Below are positions 1-7,619 of a DNA stretch of 22,955 nt, in pieces. Each line of letters begins with the position of its first letter. The stretch's first letter is position 1. A model generated the notes under the pieces. That model worked only from the letters and a program-made list of their open reading frames with translations. It was not told the origin of the DNA and ran no database searches. Position numbers and translations under genes: made by a program. This stretch comes from Holosporales bacterium (lineage in GTDB: Bacteria > Pseudomonadota > Alphaproteobacteria > RUG11792), in the NCBI GenBank assembly GCA_031279295.1, contig JAITIT010000016.1, positions 1 to 22,955 of the forward strand. The letters are read 5' to 3'.

Positions 1-74
1 GATCGGGAATCCCCGCATATTTCAGCACTCATGCTCTAGATTTCGAAAGTGTTAAAAAAGTGTTTACACCATGA
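1..74 (+). CDS. Possible 3' end of a gene entering from the left edge
   Basis: The reading frame beginning at base 3 is open to a TGA at 72-74 and gives about 23 residues ending DFESVKKVFTP. The composition (S/A/F/K mix, no odd residues) resembles a genuine protein tail. The other two plus frames close at 37-39 and 52-54. I do not recognise the protein and assign no function. The stop lies inside the spacer of the small-RNA promoter that follows, which is compatible with a compact genome. With so little sequence, this could also be a chance open frame. Confidence 0.3.
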   Translation, partial: SGIPAYFSTHALDFESVKKVFTP

Positions 75-91
75 AAAATGCGTGTTAATAT
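63..91 (+). promoter_or_regulatory. Sigma-70-type promoter of the small RNA
   Basis: TTTACA at 63-68 (5 of 6 to TTGACA) and TAATAT at 86-91 are separated by exactly 17 bases in an AT-rich stretch. The predicted transcription start, about 7 bases past the -10, falls at 97-99. That is precisely where the first hairpin of the candidate small RNA begins. The match between predicted start and RNA structure is the main reason to believe it. Confidence 0.6.
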
Positions 92-97
92 TATAAC

Positions 98-192
98 TGA
101 AGTTCAGCAGAGCTTCCAGCACCATGCTTAAGAGTTCGCTTCTGCGTTCTCTTTGTAATCCTCCCCAAGCTTAGCATGGTGCTGTTTTTTTT
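98..192 (+). ncRNA. Candidate small structured RNA with exposed CCUCCCC segment
   Basis: About 95 nt are bounded by a good promoter and an intrinsic terminator, with no plausible coding frame. Hairpin 1 pairs GAAGTTC (99-105) with GAGCTTC (110-116) around an AGCA loop: seven pairs including one G-U. A second, larger stem pairs 117-128 with 173-184 perfectly and ends in eight Ts. It encloses a smaller hairpin (AAGAG 130-134 with CTCTT 149-153, CGC 137-139 with GCG 144-146, TTCT loop). It leaves 154-172 unpaired, including CCTCCCC at about 160-166. That segment is complementary to Shine-Dalgarno sequences, a property of several regulatory RNAs in alphaproteobacteria. It does not resemble SRP RNA, tmRNA, RNase P RNA or 6S RNA by their conserved motifs. 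The nearest downstream gene starts at 628, so it is unlikely to be a leader attenuator. Targets are unknown. Confidence 0.5.
117..192 (+). terminator. Rho-independent terminator with long enclosed loop
   Basis: A perfect 12-bp inverted repeat (CAGCACCATGCT at 117-128, AGCATGGTGCTG at 173-184) is followed immediately by eight Ts at 185-192. The stem encloses 44 bases containing a smaller hairpin, so it doubles as the body of the small RNA. It is the only classical intrinsic terminator I could find in the window. Confidence 0.7.
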
Positions 193-210
193 CTGTGCGT
201 TTAGCATGGT
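171..210 (+). repeat. 10-bp direct repeat TTAGCATGGT flanking the T-run
   Basis: TTAGCATGGT occurs at 171-180, inside the 3' arm of the terminator, and again at 201-210, 30 bases downstream. The second copy can also pair with ACCATGCT of the 5' arm (121-128). It may be the remnant of a local duplication, or an alternative pairing partner in readthrough transcripts. Confidence 0.55.
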
Positions 211-567
211 CGAGTGTTTCACCTCATTGTAGTAGACTAAGAGAGTGTGGGAAATATGTGTGTGGCCAGTACGGTGTGGGTTCCAATGGGAATACCGCCG
301 AGCTATATACCGGAGGAAGAGGTAAGAGAAGAGTAACTCCCGCTTGGGCCTAGTACGCTACACTGACGTTCTACGTGCCTAGCGAAGATGATAGTGGGGA
401 GACGATCGCTAATAAACAGAGGTTCAACACCGCGAGCTCGGAGGATGGCACACATCGTGATCAGCTCAATCAGGCCTCAGGTACCCTATTCTAAGATAAT
501 GGGTGCTATAAGGAGAGAAGGCCAACACCACGTATACCAGATGGTTCTGCCTTGGGGACAATTTGGT
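193..567. other. Stretch without a convincing gene
   Basis: About 375 bases between the small-RNA terminator and the plsY promoter. The plus frame starting ATG 256-258 gives only 26 codons (ending PEEEVREE, TAA 334-336) with no clear ribosome binding site. The same frame reopens at 388 for 67 codons rich in Arg and Ile that resemble no family I know. Minus-strand frames here are shadows of plsY. I see no tRNA, riboswitch or conserved structured RNA. A decayed gene or spacer is the simplest reading. Confidence 0.4.
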
Positions 568-597
568 TTGTCAGGTAATGTAGTGGTATGATATAGA
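568..597 (+). promoter_or_regulatory. Candidate promoter of plsY
   Basis: TTGTCA (568-573) and TATAGA (592-597) are spaced by 18 bases. Transcription would start near 604, just before AGGAG at 610-614, the likely plsY ribosome binding site. The match is moderate and the call rests on position as much as sequence. Confidence 0.4.
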
Positions 598-627
598 TGA
601 GGCAGATGTTGAGGAGCTTGTGTAACG

Positions 628-1257
628 ATGGTGAGCATGCTATTGCTATGCGCGATAGGGTATCTTATTGGCTCCATACCAACCGGATTCCTCATACTGA
701 AGTGCAGGAGGGGCGTCGATATACGGAACGTCGGATCGCACAGCACTGGGGCTACGAACGTTCTCAGAACCTGCGATAAGAAGTATGCGTTTGCAACACT
801 CATGATAGACGCCCTGAAGGGAGCGAGCTTCGCCATGCTAGCCACGTATGGCGCTGTTGACGATCTCATGTTGTTACCAATGTTCGTATGCATCGCCGGA
901 CATGTCTATCCGGTGTGGCTCAAGTTTCACGGTGGGAAAGGGGTCTCTACTGCAGCCGGGATCTTCCTAGTTCTAGAGCCATGGCTTACCGTTGTATCAG
1001 TCATCGTCTGGGCAACTGTCGCGAAGGTAGTAAAGGTATCATCGCTCGCATCGCTATCATTTGTTGGCTCCTTTGTGAGCCTAGTAACATACCGATACCA
1101 TGCTGGAACCATCACGACTCCGATGCTGGTATTCACACTGGTTGTGCTGGGCTTCCTTCTCGTAACGCACGCCGATAACATAAGGCGGTTACTGAGTCAC
1201 AAAGAGTCGAGCGTTACAGGAAGAACGAGACCACCCACGCAATGCAAAGATGCATGA
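628..1257 (+). CDS. plsY: Acyl-phosphate:glycerol-3-phosphate acyltransferase PlsY
   Basis: PlsY is an integral inner-membrane enzyme. It transfers an acyl group from acyl-phosphate to sn-glycerol-3-phosphate, the first committed step of phospholipid synthesis. The 209-residue length is normal. Visible family motifs in order are GSIPTG near residue 15, GATNVLRT near 40, HVYPVWLKFHGGKGVST near 90 (the conserved GGKG phosphate-binding loop) and DNIRRLL near the C-terminus. Several hydrophobic segments fit the expected membrane topology. One oddity is that the usual GSGNPGATN is GSHSTGATN here, so the Asn-Pro is replaced. ATG 628 is preceded by AGGAG at 610-614 at rather long spacing. The 3' end overlaps dgkA on the other strand by 44 bases. 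GpsA, encoded later in the window, makes its glycerol-3-phosphate substrate. Confidence 0.93.
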   Translation: MVSMLLLCAIGYLIGSIPTGFLILKCRRGVDIRNVGSHSTGATNVLRTCDKKYAFATLMIDALKGASFAMLATYGAVDDLMLLPMFVCIAGHVYPVWLKFHGGKGVSTAAGIFLVLEPWLTVVSVIVWATVAKVVKVSSLASLSFVGSFVSLVTYRYHAGTITTPMLVFTLVVLGFLLVTHADNIRRLLSHKESSVTGRTRPPTQCKDA

Positions 1258-1558
1258 TCGCTATGAGAACAGCAGCGCTTCCGATGTCCTTCGCCTTCTT
1301 CGACAGATGATGTTTCTCGAGGCTTATTCTATCTATGGTAGCTTCAATTGCTGAGTTAATCGCCTCTGTGAGCAGTACCAAAATGTATGATATAGCGATG
1401 TAGCACAGTACCATTGCAGATGACGATCTACAAAGTTCAACTACCACCAGAGCTACCCCAACGTATAACTCTTGGCGAAAGGCCCTCTCGGAAACCAAGA
1501 ACTTCAGGCCGCTGATGGAGTTCAAAAACGCACTCCACCATCCCAATTTACATAGCAC
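1214..1558 (-). CDS. dgkA: Diacylglycerol kinase, prokaryotic DgkA family
   Basis: This small membrane kinase phosphorylates diacylglycerol (or undecaprenol in some relatives) with ATP, returning lipid to the phosphatidate pool. The protein is about 114 residues, close to the usual 120. The family signature EAINSAIE lies near residue 65 and KAKDIGSAAV near 88; these carry the catalytic Glu and the nucleotide/metal-binding residues. Three hydrophobic helices are visible (about 31-47, 48-64 and 93-113). The longest frame starts at GTG 1558; no in-frame ATG fits better and the ribosome binding site is weak, so the start is uncertain by a few codons. Its 3' end runs 44 bases into plsY in the opposite orientation. 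It is a functional companion of plsY, although convergent rather than co-transcribed. Confidence 0.9.
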   Translation of the reverse strand: MLCKLGWWSAFLNSISGLKFLVSERAFRQELYVGVALVVVELCRSSSAMVLCYIAISYILVLLTEAINSAIEATIDRISLEKHHLSKKAKDIGSAAVLIAIMHLCIAWVVSFFL

Positions 1559-1621
1559 CCCAGCAGACTACCTCACACATGACCCCACGGGAATATAGCA
1601 GTGATCACTCGCTGAAATCAA

Positions 1622-1650
1622 TTGCGAATGACTGGTACAACATGTAGACT
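1622..1650 (+). promoter_or_regulatory. Candidate weak promoter upstream of dapA
   Basis: TTGCGA (1622-1627) and TAGACT (1645-1650) lie 17 bases apart, each matching consensus at 4 of 6 positions. If real, transcription would begin near 1657, which supports the downstream ATG 1688 as the dapA start rather than upstream in-frame codons. Sequence support alone is modest. Confidence 0.3.
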
Positions 1651-1687
1651 GCGACACGCGTGGTTCCGTTGTCAAGTGATTCTTCTC

Positions 1688-2548
1688 ATGTTTAGTGGTT
1701 CGATAGTCGCTCTCGTAACTCCATTCTGCTCCGGCGTGGTAGACCTGGAAGCCATCAAAAAGCTGATTGAGTGGCACGTCGAATCCGGTACGGATGGAAT
1801 TGTGGTGTGCGGCTCAACGGGCGAGGGAATGCTGCTATCATATGACGAGAGGGAGGAAATTATCTCAACAGCTGTGGAGACCGCGAATAAGAGGATTCCA
1901 ATCATCGTCGGGTGTAGCGCATGCTGGACCACTGAGGCAGTAAAGCTCGTCACGCAAGCCGAGAGGTTATCTGCCGATGGAGCATTAGTGGTAGCTCCGT
2001 ACTATGTTAAACCAACACAAGATGGTATCGTCGAACATTTCAGGACAGTGATAGAGAGCTGCTCAATTCCGATTACTGTGTACAACAACCCTGGTAGGTG
2101 CTCTGTGAATATCGCAATCAATACTATCGTGGAGATCGCGGGATTTGGTAAGGTCTCTCTCAAGGACTCGGATACGAACCTCACCAGAGTTACAGAGCTA
2201 AAATCACTAGCTCCGCAAGTTTCCCTATTGTCAGGTGACGATGCGACGTTGGTAGGGTACTTGGCTCATGGTGGTAACGGATGCATATCGGTTGTGGCCA
2301 ATGTGGAGCCAACCCTGGTAAAGCAGATAATAACCGCGTGGGGAAAAGGCGATATAAACACAGTACAGCAAACCAACGCCAGGCTTGCAAGTTTGAACAG
2401 AGTTCTGTTCGTTGAGGCAAATCCAATTCCAGTAAAGTACATTCTCTCACAGAGGGGTCTGATACAGAATGAACTGCGACTACCGCTGCTGCCTGCATCA
2501 ACAGCCGCCATCAAGAAGATCGATAACGTTACGGGCGTAAATTATTGA
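1688..2548 (+). CDS. dapA: 4-hydroxy-tetrahydrodipicolinate synthase DapA
   Basis: DapA condenses pyruvate with aspartate semialdehyde in the diaminopimelate/lysine pathway, supplying meso-DAP for peptidoglycan. From ATG 1688 the protein is 286 residues, the normal length, and begins MFSGSIVALVTPF, the canonical family start. The frame extends upstream to 1622 but that extension is not family-like. Visible residues in order are GSTGEG (pyruvate-binding Thr), PYYVKP (Tyr), VYNNPGRC (catalytic Tyr and substrate-binding Arg), then SLKDSD, whose Lys is the Schiff-base lysine. The last is usually IKEA(S/T)G, so the flanks are somewhat divergent. GDD and GGNGCISV follow as expected. It heads a plus-strand cluster with the MlaC-like, MORN, addA and murA genes. 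With murA, murD and ftsW it indicates retained peptidoglycan synthesis. Confidence 0.92.
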   Translation: MFSGSIVALVTPFCSGVVDLEAIKKLIEWHVESGTDGIVVCGSTGEGMLLSYDEREEIISTAVETANKRIPIIVGCSACWTTEAVKLVTQAERLSADGALVVAPYYVKPTQDGIVEHFRTVIESCSIPITVYNNPGRCSVNIAINTIVEIAGFGKVSLKDSDTNLTRVTELKSLAPQVSLLSGDDATLVGYLAHGGNGCISVVANVEPTLVKQIITAWGKGDINTVQQTNARLASLNRVLFVEANPIPVKYILSQRGLIQNELRLPLLPASTAAIKKIDNVTGVNY

Positions 2549-2580
2549 AGCCGTTCGCTACAGTGTGTTAGCATTAGATA

Positions 2581-3267
2581 ATGAGTATGTGCTGTGATAA
2601 CTATATGATGCTCCTCAGAGTTGTGAAAATTGTACTGGTAGCGGGTGTGGCGTGCAGCGGCTATTTCTCCGGAAATGCAGATGGCAGCAGGCCACGTCGT
2701 ACCTCCGATTCGGGTGGGACCCCACCGGCACTACCGACTCCGGATGAACAGCAGAATGGCAAAAAGAAAATGACAGAGGTGTGGGAATCTGTAAGTTCGT
2801 TGATAGGTAACCCTGATCCAGAAACGGCAAAAACAGTCTTCACAAAATATGTCAATCTGCCTGGACTGAACAAGAAGCTCTGTGGGGGCTTTAACCCACA
2901 GCTAGGGGATGCAGTGTGCAGATACCTGCTCAGATTACTCAACACTGATGCAGTTAAAAAGGCACAGGGCTACCAGATGGATAGTGCCATGCGAGTCACT
3001 AAGGCTAGCGATGGGACAATAAAGGTGACCGGGCGATTAGTGAAGGCCAGCAACGATCCAATTCCAGTAGTGATAATTTTCGATACTAATCTAATGGTTG
3101 TGGAGGTTGAAGTTGCAGGAGTACCACTGGTTGTAGGAATACGCAGCATCCTGAGGAAGTACTTTGAAGCCCACAGCATAAGGATTAATGAGATAAAAAA
3201 TCCAGCAGAGCGAGCTACAAAATGCACAGAGGCCATCGAGGATTTCCTACGAAATAATCCGGTATAG
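2581..3267 (+). CDS. Exported protein, divergent MlaC/Ttg2D-like phospholipid-binding family
   Basis: The 228-residue protein has an N-terminal hydrophobic segment (about residues 9-26, ending GVACSG), so it is probably a Sec-exported periplasmic protein or lipoprotein. A Pro/Gly/Ser-rich linker follows to about residue 60. The mature part resembles MlaC: an FTKYVNLPGLNKKLCGGF stretch matching the family helix around F..(Y/V)DLP.IA....G, then GYQ...VTKAS..IKVTGRLV, then VVEVEVAGVPLVVGIRS. That last stretch corresponds to the family's DV.(V/I)(E/D)G(V/I)SLV..(Y/Q)RS. MlaC ferries phospholipids between outer and inner membranes. No mla permease or ATPase is beside it. The start could be ATG 2581 or the ATGATG pair at 2605. 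It sits 32 bases after dapA and 4 before the MORN gene. The family call is by eye and moderate. Confidence 0.5.
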   Translation: MSMCCDNYMMLLRVVKIVLVAGVACSGYFSGNADGSRPRRTSDSGGTPPALPTPDEQQNGKKKMTEVWESVSSLIGNPDPETAKTVFTKYVNLPGLNKKLCGGFNPQLGDAVCRYLLRLLNTDAVKKAQGYQMDSAMRVTKASDGTIKVTGRLVKASNDPIPVVIIFDTNLMVVEVEVAGVPLVVGIRSILRKYFEAHSIRINEIKNPAERATKCTEAIEDFLRNNPV

Positions 3268-3271
3268 GAAC

Positions 3272-3847
3272 GTGGAGGGAGGATACACAGGAGAACTTAC
3301 CCAAGAAGCATCAGGCGGAAAGGTAACGATAGCTTTTGTGAATGGGAGGAAGCATGGCACTACCAGATTTGTTGCAGACAACGGAAATGTGGTTTCCGAG
3401 ATCCAATACGTGAATGACCTGATACACGGGGAAGTCCGGCAGTTCTACGCAAGTGGAAAGCCTATGTCCATCATGACGTACGTCAATGGATCCCAGTCTG
3501 GTCCATTCATATCATTCTCTGAGAATGGGATGAAGCAGATAGAATCCAACTACGAGGACGGGAAGCTGCATGGAACGTCCACTACATTCGATGAATTCGG
3601 CGACGTCGCGGCAGAGTCTACATATGTCCATGGGGCCAAGAGTGGTAGGAGTTCACTATACTATCCCAAATCACGTGGAGGCTACATATACGAACTGTCG
3701 TTTTACAAGGATGGTCTGCTCGAAGAAGACAGGGTGGTGTTTTATCCAACCGGTGAGGTCATGTCGGTTACCAAGTACAAGGCCGGCAAGGCACAAACAT
3801 ACCCGCAGAATTTCGACAAGGCTGGCAATCCAGTTGGGTACATGTGA
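3272..3847 (+). CDS. MORN-repeat protein (YwqK-like, MORN_2 type)
   Basis: The 191-residue protein consists almost wholly of repeating units of about 22-24 residues, Y.(N/D)G...G....(F/Y)...G. Clear instances include FVNGRKHG, YVNDLIHG, YVNGSQSG, YEDGKLHG, YVHGAKSG and FYKDGLLEE. I count six or seven. Such variants of MORN repeats form extended beta-sheet rods; in bacteria they are often labelled YwqK-family. Their role is rarely known and I assign none. No signal peptide is visible, so a cytoplasmic or otherwise exported location is possible. It starts with GTG 3272 four bases after the upstream stop, with AGGA only two bases before, suggesting translational coupling. Its TGA overlaps the GTG of addA (GTGA, 3844-3847), so the three genes appear to be one transcript. 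Confidence 0.85.
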   Translation: MEGGYTGELTQEASGGKVTIAFVNGRKHGTTRFVADNGNVVSEIQYVNDLIHGEVRQFYASGKPMSIMTYVNGSQSGPFISFSENGMKQIESNYEDGKLHGTSTTFDEFGDVAAESTYVHGAKSGRSSLYYPKSRGGYIYELSFYKDGLLEEDRVVFYPTGEVMSVTKYKAGKAQTYPQNFDKAGNPVGYM

Positions 3848-6276
3848 ACACTCAGCACATGAGGGTTTCGGTTGCTACCAACACGGAGACTGTACCTATT
3901 ATGAACAGCTCAGAGCAAGCTCAGCTTGATGCGCTAGATCTTTCTTCTTCATGCTTTATATTCGCATCTGCAGGATCCGGAAAGACAAGCACATTGGTGA
4001 AGCGATACGTGAAATCTGTGTTCTATGGACTGCATCCCAAGGAGATACTATGTCTCACATTTACGAACGCTGCTGTGCTGGAGATGAAGGCGAGGATATC
4101 AAAAATACTTGAGGCCCTGTACCTGAACGAGAATGGATTCACAGAGCGCTACGTAGCGGAGCACCTCGGTGTATCTAACGTTTCCCAGAAGGAGACCGTG
4201 ACCGCAGAGTCTGTGTTCTTCACATTTCAGGATAATTTCTCCAACGTCAAGATCGTGACCATCCATTCGTTCTGTCAGAAGCTCCTCCAGCAGTTTCCAC
4301 TTGAAGCGGGGATCCCTCCGAACTTCAAGATAGCCGATGAGTGCGATGCGGAGATCATCTTGCAGCAAGCCAAGAAGAATGCAATTGCGAAATTAGCTGA
4401 GAGCAAAGACCTCTGGATTGCTCTATCTGGTCTGATGTCAACGTACTCATTTGATGAACTGGTCGAGAAGATATACGAGCTCTCAGCTAACTTCAACGAG
4501 TTCTTCGATGTATATCCAGACCTTAACGTGTACAGAGCTATGTTGGAGGAGATGTTTCCTGTAGATAAACCTGTGGAGTTTTCCGATGCGCAGGCAATGT
4601 TCATGGCAAATGAAGGGCTAAGCCAGAGCGAGCAGGAGTCTGAGTTCCTGACGAGCGCAGGAACAACCCGGAAGAAGATGCGGTTCAGTGATAAGACAAT
4701 GGCTTACTCTATTGCTGAGGTGATGTTCGCAAACTCACAGCGCCTGAAGAAGGCAGCGTTCATCGAGAAGAACTGCAGGTTCTTGGAGGCTGTGAAAGTT
4801 ATTCTAGACGAGTACAGATATCTGAAGGATACCGCGAACGTCATAGACTTCACGGACGTTTTGTACAAAGCCAAGTACCTCACCACGAAAAGCTGCGCCA
4901 AGGAGTTTGTGTTGTCGAGTGTATGCGCAGGTATCAAGTCGATAATGGTCGATGAGGCCCAGGATCTCAGCGCGATCCAGTGGGAGCTGATATCGTTTTT
5001 TGCGAATGACATGTTTTATGATGCATCGAGCGATAAGACTATAACAGCGGTAGGAGACATCAAGCAATCGATCTACAGATTCCAGGGAGCACGCCACGAA
5101 ATGTTCTCTAATTTCTATGAGCACTGTAAGTTGTCGTTTGCGAAGTTTGGTAAACCACTAAGGACGGTGTATCTCAATTCAAATTACAGGACAGTCCCAG
5201 AGATCCTTGAGAAGGTCGATCAAGTCTTCGAGTATATCAACTCAAAGTTTTCGCTTGATCAGGATCTGATTCCATACCAGAAGCACGTCGCATTCAGACC
5301 ACCCGCTGTAGCTCATGGTAAAAGCTTCGAGATGGTTGACGTCTCGGATACTGAGGATAAGGCCCAGAGGATCGCTGAGCACATTTATGGCAGAATTTCC
5401 GATGATCACAATGATGTCCTGATCTTGACGAGAAGTAGACTACCGCTTGTTAATGATGTAGTCAGCGAGCTGAGCAGGCGTGGTATACATGTAGTGGCCT
5501 CTGATAAGGTACTACTTAAAGAGCATTTGCTTATCATGGATCTTTTGGCAGTAGCTGATATATGCGTGGATAACACCAATGACTACGCTGTTGCTTGCAT
5601 CCTCAAGAGTCCTTATTTTTTTGATTCCCCATTAACCGATAGCGATCTATATGACATATGCCATGGCAGGATGACGTTTGTTCTTGAGAGGTTACGAATA
5701 ATGAATCGAGAGAAGTGCACATTCCTAATGGATATTGTAGATAGCTGTAAGCCTGACGATCCACTTGAGTTTTTTTACAGAGTAACGATAAGACTCAAAA
5801 ATCTATCAGGTAGGGACTATGAAATCCTCAGTGCGTTCATGGATGAGGTGCTACACTTTGCTGATACATTCAGTGGGACCATCAAAGAGTTCCTCTCATA
5901 CTTCCGAAGCCGTAACAAAGAAACTACAGATATTATTGCTGCGAGTGACACAATCAGATTGTCCACAATTCACGGAGCGAAGGGACTGGAAGCTGATTCG
6001 GTATTCCTATTAGATTTCAATATCGAGGCAGATAAATCCAAGATGAAGATGGTGTTCACAAATACGACTGGAAGACGGAAGCTGTGTTTCATTAGACCAT
6101 CACAACGGGAGTCGTTCGAGGAGATGGAGGACATCATGGAAACAGAGTGCATAGAGGAAAGGAACGAGCTTATAAGACTTCTCTACGTAGCAATGACCAG
6201 GGCTCGCAACAGCTTCTGCATTTTCGGAACTGACAACCAGAAGAGTGCTTATAGTCTAATCAAACAGGCTACCTAG
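3844..6276 (+). CDS. addA: AddA-type UvrD/Rep superfamily helicase lacking the nuclease domain
   Basis: This SF1A helicase resembles the AddA subunit of alphaproteobacterial AddAB, which processes double-strand breaks for RecA. All helicase motifs are present: ASAGSGKTS (residues 41-49), LTFTNAAVLEMK (71-82), VTIHSFCQKLL, VDEAQD (about 369-374), GDIKQSIYRFQGA (about 404), LNSNYRT, STIHGAKGLEAD (about 707) and VAMTRAR (about 782). The protein ends 28 residues after that last motif at 810 residues. Standard AddA is about 1100-1200 residues with a C-terminal PD-(D/E)XK nuclease, and nothing downstream encodes one (murA starts within 80 bases). So the helicase looks intact and the nuclease is absent. 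GTG 3844 overlaps the MORN stop. AddB lies 7 kb away on the other strand rather than beside it. Another UvrD-like helicase is possible, but the IHSFCQ and GIPPNF block favours AddA. Confidence 0.82.
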   Translation: MNTQHMRVSVATNTETVPIMNSSEQAQLDALDLSSSCFIFASAGSGKTSTLVKRYVKSVFYGLHPKEILCLTFTNAAVLEMKARISKILEALYLNENGFTERYVAEHLGVSNVSQKETVTAESVFFTFQDNFSNVKIVTIHSFCQKLLQQFPLEAGIPPNFKIADECDAEIILQQAKKNAIAKLAESKDLWIALSGLMSTYSFDELVEKIYELSANFNEFFDVYPDLNVYRAMLEEMFPVDKPVEFSDAQAMFMANEGLSQSEQESEFLTSAGTTRKKMRFSDKTMAYSIAEVMFANSQRLKKAAFIEKNCRFLEAVKVILDEYRYLKDTANVIDFTDVLYKAKYLTTKSCAKEFVLSSVCAGIKSIMVDEAQDLSAIQWELISFFANDMFYDASSDKTITAVGDIKQSIYRFQGARHEMFSNFYEHCKLSFAKFGKPLRTVYLNSNYRTVPEILEKVDQVFEYINSKFSLDQDLIPYQKHVAFRPPAVAHGKSFEMVDVSDTEDKAQRIAEHIYGRISDDHNDVLILTRSRLPLVNDVVSELSRRGIHVVASDKVLLKEHLLIMDLLAVADICVDNTNDYAVACILKSPYFFDSPLTDSDLYDICHGRMTFVLERLRIMNREKCTFLMDIVDSCKPDDPLEFFYRVTIRLKNLSGRDYEILSAFMDEVLHFADTFSGTIKEFLSYFRSRNKETTDIIAASDTIRLSTIHGAKGLEADSVFLLDFNIEADKSKMKMVFTNTTGRRKLCFIRPSQRESFEEMEDIMETECIEERNELIRLLYVAMTRARNSFCIFGTDNQKSAYSLIKQAT

Positions 6277-6353
6277 TAATCTTCTTGGTGTACGCCAGGA
6301 AAGTTACCATGTAGAATCTGCTACGTTCAGGGCAGTAACGAATAGTGTGTTGC

Positions 6354-7619
6354 ATGTTGCAGAAAATGCGGATCAGAGGCGGAGCAAGTTTGGGTGGGAC
6401 AATCGACATCAGTGGTTCTAAAAATCTCTCTCTACCAGCGATGATGGCATCCCTCCTCACAGACCAGCCGCTATCGTTAAGCAATGTCCCAAGACTCGCA
6501 GACGTGATATCAGCAATTGAGCTACTTGATTATCTCGGGGTTGGAGTTAGGCGTAGCAGTAGCAGCTCCTTAGTGCTTTGCTGTAGCAACCTAAAGACAA
6601 CAGAAGCACCATACGACTTCGTTAGGAAGATGAGGGCTTCTGTATTGGCTTTAGGTCCTCTGTTATCGAGGTTTGGGAAAGCATCAGTATCTCTTCCAGG
6701 AGGATGTGCGATCGGTGCTAGAGGCATTGACCTTCACATAAAGGCAATGCAACAGCTTGGAGCTGAGGTGACGATCGAGAATGGATATATCAACGCAAGT
6801 GCTCCGAATGGTCTAGACGGGTGTGATGTTAACTTTCCGATATCGAGCGTTACAGGTACTGAGAACACATTGATGGCGGCAGTTCTAGCGCGCGGTACTT
6901 CGAGGATTTTGAATGCGGCTATGGAACCAGAAGTTGTGGAGTTTGCTAATTTGCTGAATACGATGGGAGCCAATATCACAGGTCACGGTACTCCAATAAT
7001 TACGATCGAAGGAGTCGAGTCGCTTCATGGGGCTTCATTTGAAATTATGCCAGATAGGATTGAGGTTGGTACGTACGCTATAGCTACTGTTGCTACTAAC
7101 GGTAGGGTCATGCTAAAAGGTTGTATTCCGGATCATTTATCATCGTTCTTGGAAATCCTCAAAGCAGCGGGGGGAGTGTATGAACCTGTAGACGGTGGTA
7201 TTCTAGTTTACAGAGGACAAGATAAGATCGAGCCTGTGAGTATATGCACTGCACAGTATCCAGGATATCCTACCGACCTGCAAGCCCAGTACATGACTCT
7301 CATGACGATCGCAAACGGGGCATCTTCTATCACGGAGAATATCTTCGAGAACAGGTTTATGCACGCTCCAGAGCTGTGTAGGATGGGAGCCAACATCGCG
7401 ATTAACGGCAGGACGGCGACTGTAATCGGAGTACGTAAGTTGAGTGGAGCGCAGGTGATGGCAACTGATCTCCGCGCTTCGGTCTCGCTCGTAATAGCAG
7501 GGCTAATCGCAAGTGGAGAAACTATCGTGAATAGGTTGTATCACCTCGATCGCGGCTATGAGAACTTGGAAGTTAAGTTGAACAATTGCGGAGCTGATAT
7601 GGAACGGTTAGAGGGTTAA
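6354..7619 (+). CDS. murA: UDP-N-acetylglucosamine 1-carboxyvinyltransferase MurA
   Basis: MurA transfers enolpyruvate from PEP to UDP-GlcNAc, the first committed step of peptidoglycan synthesis in the cytoplasm. The protein is about 421 residues, the family norm. Visible residues are GSKN (the Lys-Asn near the N-terminus), LPGGCAIGARGIDLH (the catalytic loop with Cys, the residue attacked by fosfomycin), YPTDLQAQ (catalytic Asp region) and DLRASVSLVIAGL (Arg of the PEP site). All key residues are present, so the enzyme should be active. ATG 6354 gives the usual start two or three residues before the RIRGG strand; a GTG at 6345 is also in frame. No strong ribosome binding site is visible. The gene follows addA by 77 bases, and its 3' end overlaps convergent rluB by 12 bases. 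Confidence 0.95.
   Translation: MLQKMRIRGGASLGGTIDISGSKNLSLPAMMASLLTDQPLSLSNVPRLADVISAIELLDYLGVGVRRSSSSSLVLCCSNLKTTEAPYDFVRKMRASVLALGPLLSRFGKASVSLPGGCAIGARGIDLHIKAMQQLGAEVTIENGYINASAPNGLDGCDVNFPISSVTGTENTLMAAVLARGTSRILNAAMEPEVVEFANLLNTMGANITGHGTPIITIEGVESLHGASFEIMPDRIEVGTYAIATVATNGRVMLKGCIPDHLSSFLEILKAAGGVYEPVDGGILVYRGQDKIEPVSICTAQYPGYPTDLQAQYMTLMTIANGASSITENIFENRFMHAPELCRMGANIAINGRTATVIGVRKLSGAQVMATDLRASVSLVIAGLIASGETIVNRLYHLDRGYENLEVKLNNCGADMERLEG

Noticed and set aside
98..192. Considered as SRP RNA, 6S RNA or a tryptophan-type attenuator
   Set aside because: The conserved SRP tetraloop region and the 6S bubble are absent, and no leader peptide or downstream gene fits an attenuator.
388..591. 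Plus-strand 67-codon frame upstream of plsY
   Set aside because: No ribosome binding site, unusual Arg-rich composition, no recognisable domain, and it runs into the candidate plsY promoter.
486..893. Minus-strand 135-codon frame
   Set aside because: It lies largely antisense to plsY, whose motifs are clear, and its translation resembles no family.
1622..1687. Upstream extension of dapA by 22 codons
   Set aside because: The extra residues do not resemble DapA N-termini, and the region contains a plausible promoter.
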